NCBI GenBank assembly: GCA_024234855.1
Contig: JACKNN010000002.1
Span: forward strand, 62,001 to 126,000
Direction: 5' to 3'
Source: Pseudomonadales bacterium
GTDB lineage: Bacteria > Pseudomonadota > Gammaproteobacteria > Pseudomonadales > Halieaceae
DNA: 64,000 nt
Part shown: piece by piece, positions 19,142 through 28,621 of the stretch
How the letters are laid out: each line of letters starts with the position of its first letter
Numbering within the stretch: the first letter of the stretch is position 1
Position numbers and translations under genes: made by a program
Notes under the pieces: model-generated
Database searches by the model: none
What the model saw: the letters and a program-made list of their open reading frames with translations, nothing else
What the model was told of the DNA's origin: nothing

Positions 19142-20551
19142 ATGAAGGATATCAACCTCGCCAAGCTGTCGATTGCCCACGCCGCGGCTGCCCTGCGCGC
19201 TGGTGAACTGTCTCCCCTGGAGCTGACCGAGGCCTATCTCGATCGCATCGAGGCGCTCAATCCCCGGGTCAATGCGTATATCACGGTCACCGCGGAGCGG
19301 GCGCGGGACGACGCCCGGCGGGCGACGGAGGAACTCGCCGCCGGCAGGCTTCGCGGGCCGCTGCACGGTATACCCATCGCGCACAAGGATCTCTACGAGA
19401 CCGCGGGTATCCGCACCACCGGTGGCTCAAAAATTCACGCCGACCATATCCCGACAGCAGACAGTACCGTGGCGCGCAAGCTGCGCGAGGCGGGCACCAT
19501 CCTGCTCGGCAAGCTCAATACCCACGAATACGCCTACGGTGTGACGACCAACAACCCGCACTACGGGCCCACCCGCAATCCCTGGGATCTGGCGCGTATT
19601 CCTGCCGGCTCCAGTGGCGGCTCCGGCGCGGCGATCGCGGCGGGGCTGGCTACCGCAACCACCGGATCCGACACTGGCGGCAGCATTCGGATGCCCGCCT
19701 CGCTGTGCGGTGTGGTGGGCCTGAAGCCGACTTACGGCCGCGTCAGCAAGGCGGGTGTGTTGCCGCTGTCCTGGCGCTTCGACCACACCGGCCCGCTGAC
19801 CCGGACGGTGCTGGACGCGGGACTGATGTTCAATGCCATCGCCGGCTACGATCCCGCCGATGCGACCTCGTTGCGCCTGCCGTTTGAAGACGTAACCAAA
19901 GGCATCGGCGAGGGCATTCGCGGCCTGCGCGTGGGGGTGCCGCGGGGCTATTTCTTCGACCAGCTCGAGGATGAGGTGGCAACCGCGCTGGCGGCGGCCA
20001 TCACCGAACTGCAGCGACTGGGTGCGCAGGTGTGCGAGGTCGACATTCCCGGCGTGCTCGAAGGGGTGTGGGGCCTGTTCGGTTTCGTCCATGCCGAAGC
20101 GCTGCAGATTCACGCCCATGCCATCGAGCATCGCCTGCAGGATTTTGGCGAGGACCTGCGCGCTATCCTGGGCAGCCCGGCTCCGGAGGCGGCGACGCTG
20201 ATGCTGGGCCTGCGCTACTGCGACGCACTCGCCGTGGGGATGCGTACCGCACTGGAATCGATCGATGTCCTCATTACGCCGACCACGCCTGTCACCGCGC
20301 CGCGTATCGGCCAGGAGACGGTGGCGTATGGCGACACGGAAGAGCCGGTACTGCACGCGATGATCCGCTGCACGGCGCCTTTCAATGCGACCCACCTGCC
20401 GGCCCTGTCCCTGCCCTGCGGCTTCACCCGCGGCGGACTGCCGGTGGGGATGCAGATCGCCGGGCGCCCGTTCGACGAGGCCACCGTGTTGCGGGTGGGT
20501 CATGCGTACGAGCAGGCGATGGACTGGCGGCAGAGGGTTCCGGTCCTGTAA
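19142..20551 (+). CDS. Amidase signature-family hydrolase
   Basis: 469 residues, the usual length. The Ser-cisSer-Lys triad is visible: K82 in HKDLYE, the cis-Ser S157 in GSSGGSGAA, and the nucleophile S181 in DTGGSIRMPAS. It hydrolyses a carboxamide to acid and ammonia. Its neighbours (hydantoinase pair, BVMO) suggest it handles an amide arising from a nitrogen heterocycle. GatA is unlikely because no gatB or gatC is nearby. Confidence 0.87.
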   Translation: MKDINLAKLSIAHAAAALRAGELSPLELTEAYLDRIEALNPRVNAYITVTAERARDDARRATEELAAGRLRGPLHGIPIAHKDLYETAGIRTTGGSKIHADHIPTADSTVARKLREAGTILLGKLNTHEYAYGVTTNNPHYGPTRNPWDLARIPAGSSGGSGAAIAAGLATATTGSDTGGSIRMPASLCGVVGLKPTYGRVSKAGVLPLSWRFDHTGPLTRTVLDAGLMFNAIAGYDPADATSLRLPFEDVTKGIGEGIRGLRVGVPRGYFFDQLEDEVATALAAAITELQRLGAQVCEVDIPGVLEGVWGLFGFVHAEALQIHAHAIEHRLQDFGEDLRAILGSPAPEAATLMLGLRYCDALAVGMRTALESIDVLITPTTPVTAPRIGQETVAYGDTEEPVLHAMIRCTAPFNATHLPALSLPCGFTRGGLPVGMQIAGRPFDEATVLRVGHAYEQAMDWRQRVPVL

Positions 20552-20601
20552 CTCGCGGCCGGGGTACAGTGTCCCGGGGTGGATCAGGACACCCCGGTAG
20601 A

Positions 20602-21117
20602 TCAGGCTGCCGCCGCCGGCGCTTCACTGTCCAGGAAATCTTCCAGGAACCAGGCGGCGAAGGCGTGGCGGCCATCGACGCCGGACTTCGCGTAGATGGT
20701 TGACGCCTGCTGGCGCACGGTTTTCTCCCGGGTATCCCTTACCGCCGCTATCTCCTTGAAGCTGAGCCCTTTCAGCAGCAGCATGGCGACCTGCTGTTCG
20801 CTGGTGGTTAACTCCCATGTCCTGAACTGCTGGTGAATGAGTTCGCTGTAGTGGTGGCGGGCGCTGCGCATTTCCTGGGTGATATTGGCGATTTGTTGGT
20901 CAGCGCGGGACAGGTTTTGGGTGAGATGCTCCAGCTGGCGCGCGCGGCTGCGCATTTCGATCACCAGATAGGTGACCGTGAGTCCCGCCGCCAGCACAAT
21001 CATGCTCTCCTCGATGATGTGCCAGGTGGGAACGCCCAGGTTGACGTCTGTCACCACGTCCGCGAGATTCAGCACCATAATCACACCGAGAATGATGGCG
21101 ACCATCAAATCTTTCAT
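20602..21117 (-). CDS. Membrane-anchored LuxR-type HTH regulator
   Basis: 171 residues: two predicted membrane helices (about 4-24 and 36-55), a helical linker rich in Gln/Arg (about 56-105, coiled-coil-like), and a C-terminal LuxR/GerE HTH (LTTSEQQVAMLLLKGLSFKEIA). No receiver or autoinducer domain is present. It is convergent with the amidase gene and divergent from the efflux operon (133-base gap), so it may regulate that operon in response to membrane stress. This is inferred from position. Confidence 0.75.
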   Translation of the reverse strand: MKDLMVAIILGVIMVLNLADVVTDVNLGVPTWHIIEESMIVLAAGLTVTYLVIEMRSRARQLEHLTQNLSRADQQIANITQEMRSARHHYSELIHQQFRTWELTTSEQQVAMLLLKGLSFKEIAAVRDTREKTVRQQASTIYAKSGVDGRHAFAAWFLEDFLDSEAPAAAA

Positions 21118-21250
21118 TTTATTCCACTAATACAATGAGTTAGCGAACACGGGACAAGTGTACCACAAGCCCTGTCGGGACACTCGCCCGATGTAACTGC
21201 AGACAAGGCCGGTAGACTGCGCGCCCTGTGAAACCTTCTGGCGGATAATT

Positions 21251-22450
21251 GTGAACGACCTCATACACCCGGGCCGGCTGGTGGCGTGCCTGCTGTGCCT
21301 GGTGCTGGCACCCGCGCCGGCGGCGGCGCAATCTATCAGCGAGCTGACCCTGCAGGATGCGCTGGCCGCAGCCATGCGCACCGGTGCCGTCGATGACACG
21401 GCCGGATCGCCTCCTTACCAGGCATCGTCCTGGTTGGCCGGCTTGCCCAGCCTCAGCCTGAGTTACCTGGGCAGTGACGAGCGCTACGGTACGGATGAAG
21501 CTGAACTGAGCGTCAATCTTCCGGTCAAGTCGGGGCGCCGCCGCAGCGCGGACCAGCAGCTGGGTGCGCTCAGCGCCGAGCTGGACGACCTGGCTCTGCG
21601 CCAGCGCGAGCTGTACTACTCCGGGCTCATCCGCGAGGCGGTGTGGTCCTACACACTGGCCGATACCCGGCGGCGGTTCGCCGCCGACAAGAGACGATTG
21701 CTGCTCGAATTGGCGCGGCGCCAACAGGAAATGGTGGCAGCCAGTGCGGCATCGCAGTACAGCGTGTTGCTGCTGCAGCTGGAACTGGTGCAGGTGGAGC
21801 TGGCCCAGCAGGATCACCTGCAGGCAGCGCGCCTGTGGCTGGAGCGCTATCGCCAGGTGACAGGCCTGGGCTCGCTGCCGGCCAATGCCGGCGAGACGGC
21901 GCCTGCGGTGGACAGTTTCCAGGGCGACCGGCACCCGCAACTGCGGGCGCTGGAGTTGGCCTATCGCCAGCGCCTGCAGCTGCTGCGCGCCGACAGCGCC
22001 CAGGCCGCCGACTGGAACCTGTCGGTGACGGCAAAGAACCTCGACACCGCCGGCTACGATGAGCAGCAGTACGGCCTGGGGGTTGAGATACCACTGTCCG
22101 CGCTCCCGGTCGCCCGGGAGTCGGACAACGCGGAGTGGCGCGCGGCCCGGCGCGAGTTCCTGCTGGATCGGGACCGCCTGTTACAGGAGTTGCGCGGCAG
22201 CTGGGAACAATTGCTGACCCAGCGCGACACCCTGCAGCAGAAGCAGTCGTTGCTCGAGCGCTCCAACCAGCTCGCGGGGCGTATCGCCGAACAGCTCGAG
22301 CAGCTACGGGCCAGCAATGAAATCGCCCAGGAGATTGTCCTGCGCCGGATGATGGAGGCCATCGATACCCGGGCGGAGGCCGCCGTCAACCGGGTACTAC
22401 TGGACCAGAACAATGCAATGCTGCGCCAGGCAGCGGGGTTGAGCCTATGA
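21251..22450 (+). CDS. TolC-like outer-membrane efflux protein
   Basis: 399 residues from GTG 21251 with a signal peptide ending near AAAQ (residues 1-27). The rest is long amphipathic helices rich in Leu/Gln/Ala/Arg with periodic LxxQ patterns, as in CusC/CzcC outer-membrane factors. It overlaps the adaptor gene by four bases (ATGA) and forms the tripartite pump with the next two genes. Confidence 0.82.
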   Translation: MNDLIHPGRLVACLLCLVLAPAPAAAQSISELTLQDALAAAMRTGAVDDTAGSPPYQASSWLAGLPSLSLSYLGSDERYGTDEAELSVNLPVKSGRRRSADQQLGALSAELDDLALRQRELYYSGLIREAVWSYTLADTRRRFAADKRRLLLELARRQQEMVAASAASQYSVLLLQLELVQVELAQQDHLQAARLWLERYRQVTGLGSLPANAGETAPAVDSFQGDRHPQLRALELAYRQRLQLLRADSAQAADWNLSVTAKNLDTAGYDEQQYGLGVEIPLSALPVARESDNAEWRAARREFLLDRDRLLQELRGSWEQLLTQRDTLQQKQSLLERSNQLAGRIAEQLEQLRASNEIAQEIVLRRMMEAIDTRAEAAVNRVLLDQNNAMLRQAAGLSL

Positions 22451-23475
22451 ACACGATGACACGGGCGGCGGCAGCGGTATTGCTGGTGCTGGCGGCAGCG
22501 GCGTCGGCCCAGAGCGTTCAGCTCGCCGCGCTGGGTGCCCTGCAGCTGGAGTTTGAGCGGGCGCTGCCCGTGGCGGCCTATCCGGGCCAGCCGGTGGCGG
22601 CGCAGGTCACTTACCGGAAAGGGGAGGCGTTCAATGTCCCCAGCCCCGGTCGCGTGCAACAGATCGAGTACCTGGTGCAGCCCGGTGCAACGGTTGTGCA
22701 GGGCCAGCCCTTCGCGGTACTGCGGGGCCCCGAGATGCACCACTTCGAGATGAGTTACCGCAGCAGCCAGGCGCTGGCGAGCGCGGCCGAGCGGCGCTTC
22801 AAGAGCAACAAGGGACTGTACGAGCGCAAGGCCATCAGCGAGAGCCAGTGGCTGGAGATCAGCGAACAGTACTATGCCCTGGCGCTCGAATACGAGCATA
22901 TGCGCCACTTCTTCGAGCTGGTGGTCGACGGCGACGACGACGCGGATGCCCTGACCCTGGCGGCGCCGCTGGCGGGGCGGATCGATTACAGCTCCGCGGA
23001 CCGGGGCGTGGAGGAGGGCGACAGCATCGCCCTGTTCGTGCCCGCCACCGCTATCCGCCTGCAGGCCGCCCTCCCCATCGCGCTCGCAGCCGAGGTGGTG
23101 TCCTTGCACGCCGCCGGCTGCGAGCTCGCCATCGAGCGGGTCAGCGCGATGACCGATGGCTTTTTCGTGCAGGCCTGGACCCGGTCGCTGCCGCCCTCCT
23201 GCCGCCTGATGCTGGGCCAGCAGGTACTGGCGACCCCGATGGTGCGTGTGGACGATGCATACCGGGTGCCCCGATCCGCCGTGTTCCGGCTGGAGCGCGA
23301 GAATTATGTGCTGGTGCGCGACGGTGAATCCCTGCTCGCGGTAGCGGTTACCCCGCTGGCGGCTGAGGCGGGCGACTACGTGCTGCAGGCCGCCGACGTC
23401 CTGCGCAATGCCGAGGTACTGGTCTCCTCGGTGAGTGCGGTGCAGGGCATCCTGCTGGGCCTGGGAGGCGAATAA
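22447..23475 (+). CDS. RND efflux periplasmic adaptor (CusB/CzcB-type)
   Basis: 342 residues with a signal peptide (1-22). It has a barrel-sandwich strand pair (VPSPGRVQQIEYLVQPGATV, typical of lipoyl-like adaptor domains), a helical hairpin at about residues 100-150 and a second lipoyl half APLAGRID. It joins the inner-membrane pump to the outer-membrane factor. One base separates its stop from the pump's GTG start. Confidence 0.8.
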   Translation: MNTMTRAAAAVLLVLAAAASAQSVQLAALGALQLEFERALPVAAYPGQPVAAQVTYRKGEAFNVPSPGRVQQIEYLVQPGATVVQGQPFAVLRGPEMHHFEMSYRSSQALASAAERRFKSNKGLYERKAISESQWLEISEQYYALALEYEHMRHFFELVVDGDDDADALTLAAPLAGRIDYSSADRGVEEGDSIALFVPATAIRLQAALPIALAAEVVSLHAAGCELAIERVSAMTDGFFVQAWTRSLPPSCRLMLGQQVLATPMVRVDDAYRVPRSAVFRLERENYVLVRDGESLLAVAVTPLAAEAGDYVLQAADVLRNAEVLVSSVSAVQGILLGLGGE

Positions 23476-26400
23476 GTGTTAGCCGCGGTGATCCGTTTTT
23501 CCCTCACCCAGCGCCTGTTTGTCGGCATTCTGGTGCTGGCGGTGATGGCACTGGGTGCAAGGGCGTGGCTGAACCTGCCCGTGGATGCCTTCCCGGATAT
23601 CTCGCCCACTCAGGTGAAAATCATCCTCAAGGCGCCGGGCATGACGGCCGAGGAAGTGGAGCAGCAGGTCACCCAGGTGATAGAAACCGAGCTGCTGGGC
23701 ATTCCCGACCAACAGATGCTGCGCTCGACCACCAAGTACGCCATCACGGATATTACCCTGGATTTTCGCGAGGGCACGGACATTTACTGGGCCCGGCAGC
23801 AGGTCAACGAGCGCCTGGCGAATGTGCGCGACAGCCTGCCTGACGGCATCAGCGGCGGAGTCGCGCCCATGAGCACGCCGCTGAGTGAGATGTTCATGTT
23901 CACGGTGGAAAACCCGCGCCTGTCGCTGATGGAGCGCCGCCACCTGCTGGACTGGGAGATCCGGCCGGCCCTGCGCACGGTGGCGGGCGTGGCCGATGTC
24001 AACGTACTGGGCGGCTACGCCCGCACCTACCAGGTCTCGCCACTGTCCGCCGCGATGGCGCAGGCCGGTGTCAGCATGGCGCAGCTGGAACAGGCGATAC
24101 GCGACAACAACCTGAACCTGGGGGCGGGCCGGCTGGAGCAGGGCAACGATACCCTGATTGTCCGTACCGAGGGACGTATCGACAACCTGGAGCAACTGGC
24201 GAATCTGGTGGTAAAGGTGGATGGCCCGCATATCTATCGCCTGGCCGATGTCGCCGCGGTGGGTATCGGTCATCTCGCCCGCTACGGCGCGGTGACCAGG
24301 GACGGCGAGGAGACCACGGAAGCACTGATCATCGCGCTCAAGAACAGCAATACCGCCCAGGTGGTGGCCGGGGTGAAGCGCAAGCTGGCGGAGCTTGAGC
24401 CCACGTTGCCGGCGGGCACAGTGATCAATGTGTTTTATGACCGGGCGACACTGATTGATACCGCGATTCACACCATATCCAGCGCGCTGTTTGAGGCCAT
24501 TCTCATCGTGGTGGTACTGCTGGCGGTGTTTCTGGGCAATATCCGGGCGGCGCTGGTAGTCTCGCTGTCACTGCCACTGGCCGCGCTGGCTACCTTCTAC
24601 CTGATGTCCCTCGCCGGCTTGTCGGCCAACCTCATGAGCCTGGGTGGGCTGGTCATCGCCATCGGCATGATCGTCGACTCCTCCGTGGTGGTGGTGGAGA
24701 ACGTGGTGACCCGGCTGGAGGGACGAAAAGGCCTGCCCAGGCTGCACCTCATCTACCGCGCCTGCAAGGATGTCGCGGTGCCGGTGGTGTCCGGTACGGT
24801 GATCGTGCTCATCGTCTTTTCGCCGCTGCTCACCCTTACCGGCCTGGAGGGCAAGTTGTTTACCCCGGTGGCGATAACCATTGTGTTCGCGATGTTCTCG
24901 GCCCTGGTGCTGGCGTTGACGGTGGTGCCGATTATCGCCTCGCTGCTGCTGACAGCAGACGCGGGCCGGGTACCGCGCTGGGTACTGCGGCTGCAGGTCT
25001 TGTACCAGGGAAGCCTGGAGCGGGTGATAGCCAGGCCGCGTTACCTGCTGCTTGTTTTTGCCGTGTTGCTGGTCGTCAGCGGCGTGATGTTCAACTTCAC
25101 CGGCAAAACCTTCATGCCGGTGCTGGATGAGGGCGACATCATCGTGCAGTTGGAGAAGTCCCCCACTATCTCCCTTGCCGCCTCGGTGGCATTGGATGAG
25201 CAGATTGAACGCGCGCTGTTGGAACGGGTACCGGAGATCCGCCAGATCGTCGCCCGCACCGGATCCGACGAGATCGGCCTGGATCCGATGGGACTGAACG
25301 AGACCGATGTCTTCATGGAGCTGAAGCCGGCGTCCGAGTGGCGCTTTGCCAGCAAGGCGGCCCTGATCGATGACATCCGCCAGGTGTTGCTGGAGTACCC
25401 CGGCATCAACTTCGGTTTCACCCAGCCGATACAGATGCGCATATCGGAGATGCTGACCGGCAGCAGCGGCGACCTGTCCATCAAGATCTTCGGCAGCGAC
25501 ATTACCCAGCTGGCGAGGCTGGCGGACGAGATTGCGGGTATTACTCGCGGTATCCCGGGTAGCGTGGATGTGCAGACGGCGACCATCGACGGCGGCAGGT
25601 TCCTCAGCGTCGATGTTCGCAGCGAGGTGGCGCGGCGCTTCGGCATGTCGACCGCGGAGTTCGCCGAGTACCTCAGGACCCAGCTCGAGGGCGCCCGGGT
25701 GTCCGAGATCATCGAGGGCAAGAAACGGACGCCTATCGTGTTCGCCACGGACCCTGCGAGTCCACAGGCGCTGACGACGGTCAATGCGCTGGAACAGAAG
25801 GTCATGGTGATGCCCGATGGCAGCCAGGCGCCTCTGTATGAGCTGGCGCAGGTCAGTTTCAGGGAGGGCCCCTTCCTGGTTGAACGGGAACGCGGCAACC
25901 GTTTCGCCGTGGTCACCAGCAATGTGGTGGGCAGGGATATCGTGGGATATGTCGATGAACTGACGCTGGCGATAGGCCGGCAGTTGACACTGCCCACAGG
26001 CTACAGCGTGGAATTCGGCGGCGAGTTCGAGAACCAGCAACGGGCGACCCGCAACCTGCTGCTGGTGGTGCCTGCCGCCCTGCTGCTGATCACGATTATC
26101 CTTTTCACCACGTTCGGTTCCATGGCCCGGGCAGCGCTGATCCTGGGCAATATTCCCTTCGCCATCATGGGCGGCCTCATCGCGCTTTTCGTCACCGGGC
26201 AGTACCTGTCGGTACCGGCCTCGGTAGGCTTGATCGCGCTGCTGGGGGTGGCAGTGCTGAACGGCGTGGTGATGGTCAGTTATTTCGAGCTGACCCGGCT
26301 CAGCGAGCGCGACATAGCCCGGCGCATTATCCAGGGCTCGGTGCGGCGCCTGCGGCCGGTGCTGATGACCGCCAGTACCGCGATGTTCGGCTTGCTGCCG

Positions 26401-26544
26401 CTGGCATTCGCCACCGGCCCGGGGGCGGAGATCCAGAAACCCCTGGCCATCGTGGTCATCGGCGGCCTGTTCAGTTCCACCGTCACCACCTTGTACCTGC
26501 TGCCCCTGTTCTACTACTACATGGAGAAGCGCAGCCATGGATGA
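23476..26544 (+). CDS. Heavy-metal-type RND efflux pump (CusA/CzcA family)
   Basis: 1022 residues with 12 membrane helices in the RND arrangement and the HME hallmark DAFPDISPTQV near the N-terminus. In helix 4 the proton-relay region reads AIGMIVDSSVVVVEN: the second Asp and the Glu are kept while the first Asp of CzcA is replaced, as in CusA-like pumps. This favours monovalent-metal or CusA-type transport, but HME homologues of unclear substrate are common. The start is GTG 23476. Confidence 0.88.
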   Translation: MLAAVIRFSLTQRLFVGILVLAVMALGARAWLNLPVDAFPDISPTQVKIILKAPGMTAEEVEQQVTQVIETELLGIPDQQMLRSTTKYAITDITLDFREGTDIYWARQQVNERLANVRDSLPDGISGGVAPMSTPLSEMFMFTVENPRLSLMERRHLLDWEIRPALRTVAGVADVNVLGGYARTYQVSPLSAAMAQAGVSMAQLEQAIRDNNLNLGAGRLEQGNDTLIVRTEGRIDNLEQLANLVVKVDGPHIYRLADVAAVGIGHLARYGAVTRDGEETTEALIIALKNSNTAQVVAGVKRKLAELEPTLPAGTVINVFYDRATLIDTAIHTISSALFEAILIVVVLLAVFLGNIRAALVVSLSLPLAALATFYLMSLAGLSANLMSLGGLVIAIGMIVDSSVVVVENVVTRLEGRKGLPRLHLIYRACKDVAVPVVSGTVIVLIVFSPLLTLTGLEGKLFTPVAITIVFAMFSALVLALTVVPIIASLLLTADAGRVPRWVLRLQVLYQGSLERVIARPRYLLLVFAVLLVVSGVMFNFTGKTFMPVLDEGDIIVQLEKSPTISLAASVALDEQIERALLERVPEIRQIVARTGSDEIGLDPMGLNETDVFMELKPASEWRFASKAALIDDIRQVLLEYPGINFGFTQPIQMRISEMLTGSSGDLSIKIFGSDITQLARLADEIAGITRGIPGSVDVQTATIDGGRFLSVDVRSEVARRFGMSTAEFAEYLRTQLEGARVSEIIEGKKRTPIVFATDPASPQALTTVNALEQKVMVMPDGSQAPLYELAQVSFREGPFLVERERGNRFAVVTSNVVGRDIVGYVDELTLAIGRQLTLPTGYSVEFGGEFENQQRATRNLLLVVPAALLLITIILFTTFGSMARAALILGNIPFAIMGGLIALFVTGQYLSVPASVGLIALLGVAVLNGVVMVSYFELTRLSERDIARRIIQGSVRRLRPVLMTASTAMFGLLPLAFATGPGAEIQKPLAIVVIGGLFSSTVTTLYLLPLFYYYMEKRSHG

Positions 26545-26839
26545 CAGGCAATTACTGATCATGATGGTGCCGGCCGATATCCGGGACGACGTGGTTGATG
26601 CGCTGATTGGCTGTGACACCATCTCCGGTTTCAATATGACCACCATCGCGGGCTACAGCAGGGAGCACAGCCAGTACGACCTGCGCGAGCAGGTGGAGGG
26701 CTATCGGCAGTTTTTCAAGTTCGAGGTGATGCATGAACGACTGCAGCTGCCAGACTTGCTGGCGGTGCTGCGTCCGGTGTGCGCTTCCGCCAATATTCGC
26801 TACTGGACAGTGCCGGTGCTGGAGCAGGGCCACCTGTAG
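26537..26839 (+). CDS. DUF3240-family PII-like protein
   Basis: 100 residues, overlapping the pump gene by eight bases. DUF3240 proteins are small, ferredoxin-like/PII-like, and are commonly encoded at the end of Cus/Czc efflux operons. They are presumed cytoplasmic regulators or metal sensors of the pump. No classical metal motif is visible apart from scattered His and Cys. Confidence 0.75.
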   Translation: MDDRQLLIMMVPADIRDDVVDALIGCDTISGFNMTTIAGYSREHSQYDLREQVEGYRQFFKFEVMHERLQLPDLLAVLRPVCASANIRYWTVPVLEQGHL

Positions 26840-26879
26840 GCGGCGGTGATGATGGGGTGGTGAGGGAAAATTCCGCCGC

Positions 26880-27602
26880 TCAGCCCTGGATATCCAGCTC
26901 TACCAGCTCGTAGTGCGTTTGCATATAGCCGCCGACACCGGCGCGCAACAGGATGTAATCCTCATCGGCGGTGCACCAGACATCGTAGGGGGGGTGCTCC
27001 TCGGGCAGCTGGCCGGCCGTATCCACCACCTGGAAGTGGCGGGCCTCGAATTCTCCCGCCTGCACAGTGATACGCTCATCCCCCACGTAGCGGATACCGA
27101 AGCCGAGCTGGAACAGCATGGGGCCGGTGGCGCCCCGGTGGTCGGGGGAGGACAGCATGACATTGTCCAGGAAGCGCTTTCCCGGCCCGGCGGACAGGTC
27201 GTAGGCTTTCATCAGCAGGGCGTCGCCGACAATCGGGTGGCACTGCATCCATTGCACCGGCTTGTCGATATCGATGCACTGCCTGATGCGACCGTCCCTG
27301 CGGTTATATGTTTCAGCCTCGACCTGGCCGGCACTGAAGCGGAACCAGCCGCTGCCTTCGAATTTGTCGCCCACAGTGAGGCGGACATGGCAGTCTATCG
27401 GCGCCGCGGTGACGTGGTCCATGGCGGCCACCACATCGCGCACGACCATGGGTGCGTCGTCGATCTCGCAGTGGGCATGCATTACGTCCGTTGCGTCCGC
27501 CTGCCGGGTAATACTGAAGTACTCCCGGCCGCGTTCCTGGTCCAGGCGTTCGGGCTTTTTGCTGGTGTAGAGAATTTTTCCGCGAATGGTGCGATAAGCC
27601 AT
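26880..27602 (-). CDS. Conserved protein, DUF3108-like beta-rich
   Basis: 240 residues, cytoplasmic (no signal peptide), rich in beta-strand patterns. The C-terminal part (GEFEARHFQVVD, then PYDVWCTADEDYILLR) resembles the last strands of DUF3108-type beta-barrels. It is followed on the same strand by nothing and preceded 36 bases upstream by the VOC gene, so the two form one transcript starting at operator C. A ligand-binding role is possible; no enzyme motif is visible. Confidence 0.55.
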   Translation of the reverse strand: MAYRTIRGKILYTSKKPERLDQERGREYFSITRQADATDVMHAHCEIDDAPMVVRDVVAAMDHVTAAPIDCHVRLTVGDKFEGSGWFRFSAGQVEAETYNRRDGRIRQCIDIDKPVQWMQCHPIVGDALLMKAYDLSAGPGKRFLDNVMLSSPDHRGATGPMLFQLGFGIRYVGDERITVQAGEFEARHFQVVDTAGQLPEEHPPYDVWCTADEDYILLRAGVGGYMQTHYELVELDIQG

Positions 27603-27638
27603 TGTTTACTCCAGTGGGCGGTTCGTTGTGCGCGGTGG

Positions 27639-28508
27639 TCAGTCGTATAGCAGCGCAAAGCGCTCGCCGGCGCAACCCCGGTGGCTGCTGACTCGGCGTC
27701 CTGCGAAGGGGCCCGCAGCGAGTGGTGTCGCGCCGCGATCGGCAGTGGCGCCACAGTCAAACGCGACGCAGGCTATGCCGGTGTAAATCCCCGCCGCCAG
27801 CTCCGCGGTATTCGCAAGTTCGTCTATCTCAAGCAGGCAGCTGCCATTGAGCTGCAGGGTTGCCACCGGATGGCGGCGGTCGAGGTCATAGCCCCGGGCC
27901 TGGTTGAGCACGGTAATTCTGGTATCGAAACAGATGCCCGCCACGCCGGCAATATCGCTGTACTGCGCCAGGCTGCGCTCGCGGGAGGCGGTGGACAGTA
28001 CCGGAATAAACAGATGATCGACCGGCGCTGCACAGATCGGCAGCTCGAACGGTGGCACCTCGCCCCTGACCTGGGTGAGGTAGAGGACCTCGCCGGTGGG
28101 GCCGCGCACCTGGCAGGCCCGGATCCTGTCACTCAGCTCCAGGTCGGCGGCGGGGCGCAGCAGCTCGAACGGGCAGGCGGGGGCCAGCAGCCTGGCGGCC
28201 AGTTGGTCCACATCATCAACCAGCACTTCCAGCGCCATCCAGCCGAAGCTGTGCAGGCTGTCCCGGGGCTGGGCTGCGGTGCACTCCACGACCTGCAGCC
28301 AGCGCCTGCCGTTGGTGTTGCACAGCAGCCAGTAGCGGCAGCCCGCCAGTTCGGGGCTGCCGATGGCGGCAGCGCTGTCCTGGTCGAGCTCGCCCGCCTC
28401 GGCAATCGCCTGGTACAGCCAGGTGGTATAGGCGTGCACTGCGGCCTCGCCGTCGGTGGCAACCAGCGTGCACTGGGAAACCGGTCCCAATTTTGCTGAA
28501 ACAGACAC
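27639..28508 (-). CDS. VOC-superfamily (glyoxalase/extradiol dioxygenase-like) protein
   Basis: 289 residues with two repeats of the beta-alpha-beta-beta-beta pattern. The first runs to about residue 145 and includes GWMALEVLVDDVDQLAARL and GPTGEVLYLTQV; the second is at about 150-250. Metal ligands are hard to place by eye, so catalytic competence is uncertain. It is divergent from the LeuC-like gene with operator C between. It could be an oxygenase, isomerase or binding protein. Confidence 0.6.
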   Translation of the reverse strand: MSVSAKLGPVSQCTLVATDGEAAVHAYTTWLYQAIAEAGELDQDSAAAIGSPELAGCRYWLLCNTNGRRWLQVVECTAAQPRDSLHSFGWMALEVLVDDVDQLAARLLAPACPFELLRPAADLELSDRIRACQVRGPTGEVLYLTQVRGEVPPFELPICAAPVDHLFIPVLSTASRERSLAQYSDIAGVAGICFDTRITVLNQARGYDLDRRHPVATLQLNGSCLLEIDELANTAELAAGIYTGIACVAFDCGATADRGATPLAAGPFAGRRVSSHRGCAGERFALLYD

Positions 28509-28533
28509 GTCTTCGTTTTAACTCCAAAGTTAT

Positions 28534-28555
28534 AATGGTATATTTATATAACAAA
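28534..28555 (+). promoter_or_regulatory. Predicted GntR-type operator, site C
   Basis: 22-bp element with left half AATGGTATA, spacer TTTA and right half TATAACAAA, in the divergent promoter between the VOC gene and the LeuC-like gene. A wider inverted pair GTTATA / TATAAC (28529-28534 and 28547-28552) overlaps it. Confidence 0.6.
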
Positions 28556-28621
28556 TGGGGCGCGGCGGCAATCAATGCCCGTATGCTGCGTCCTACGTGA
28601 AAACACGTGAGTGCAGTAGCC

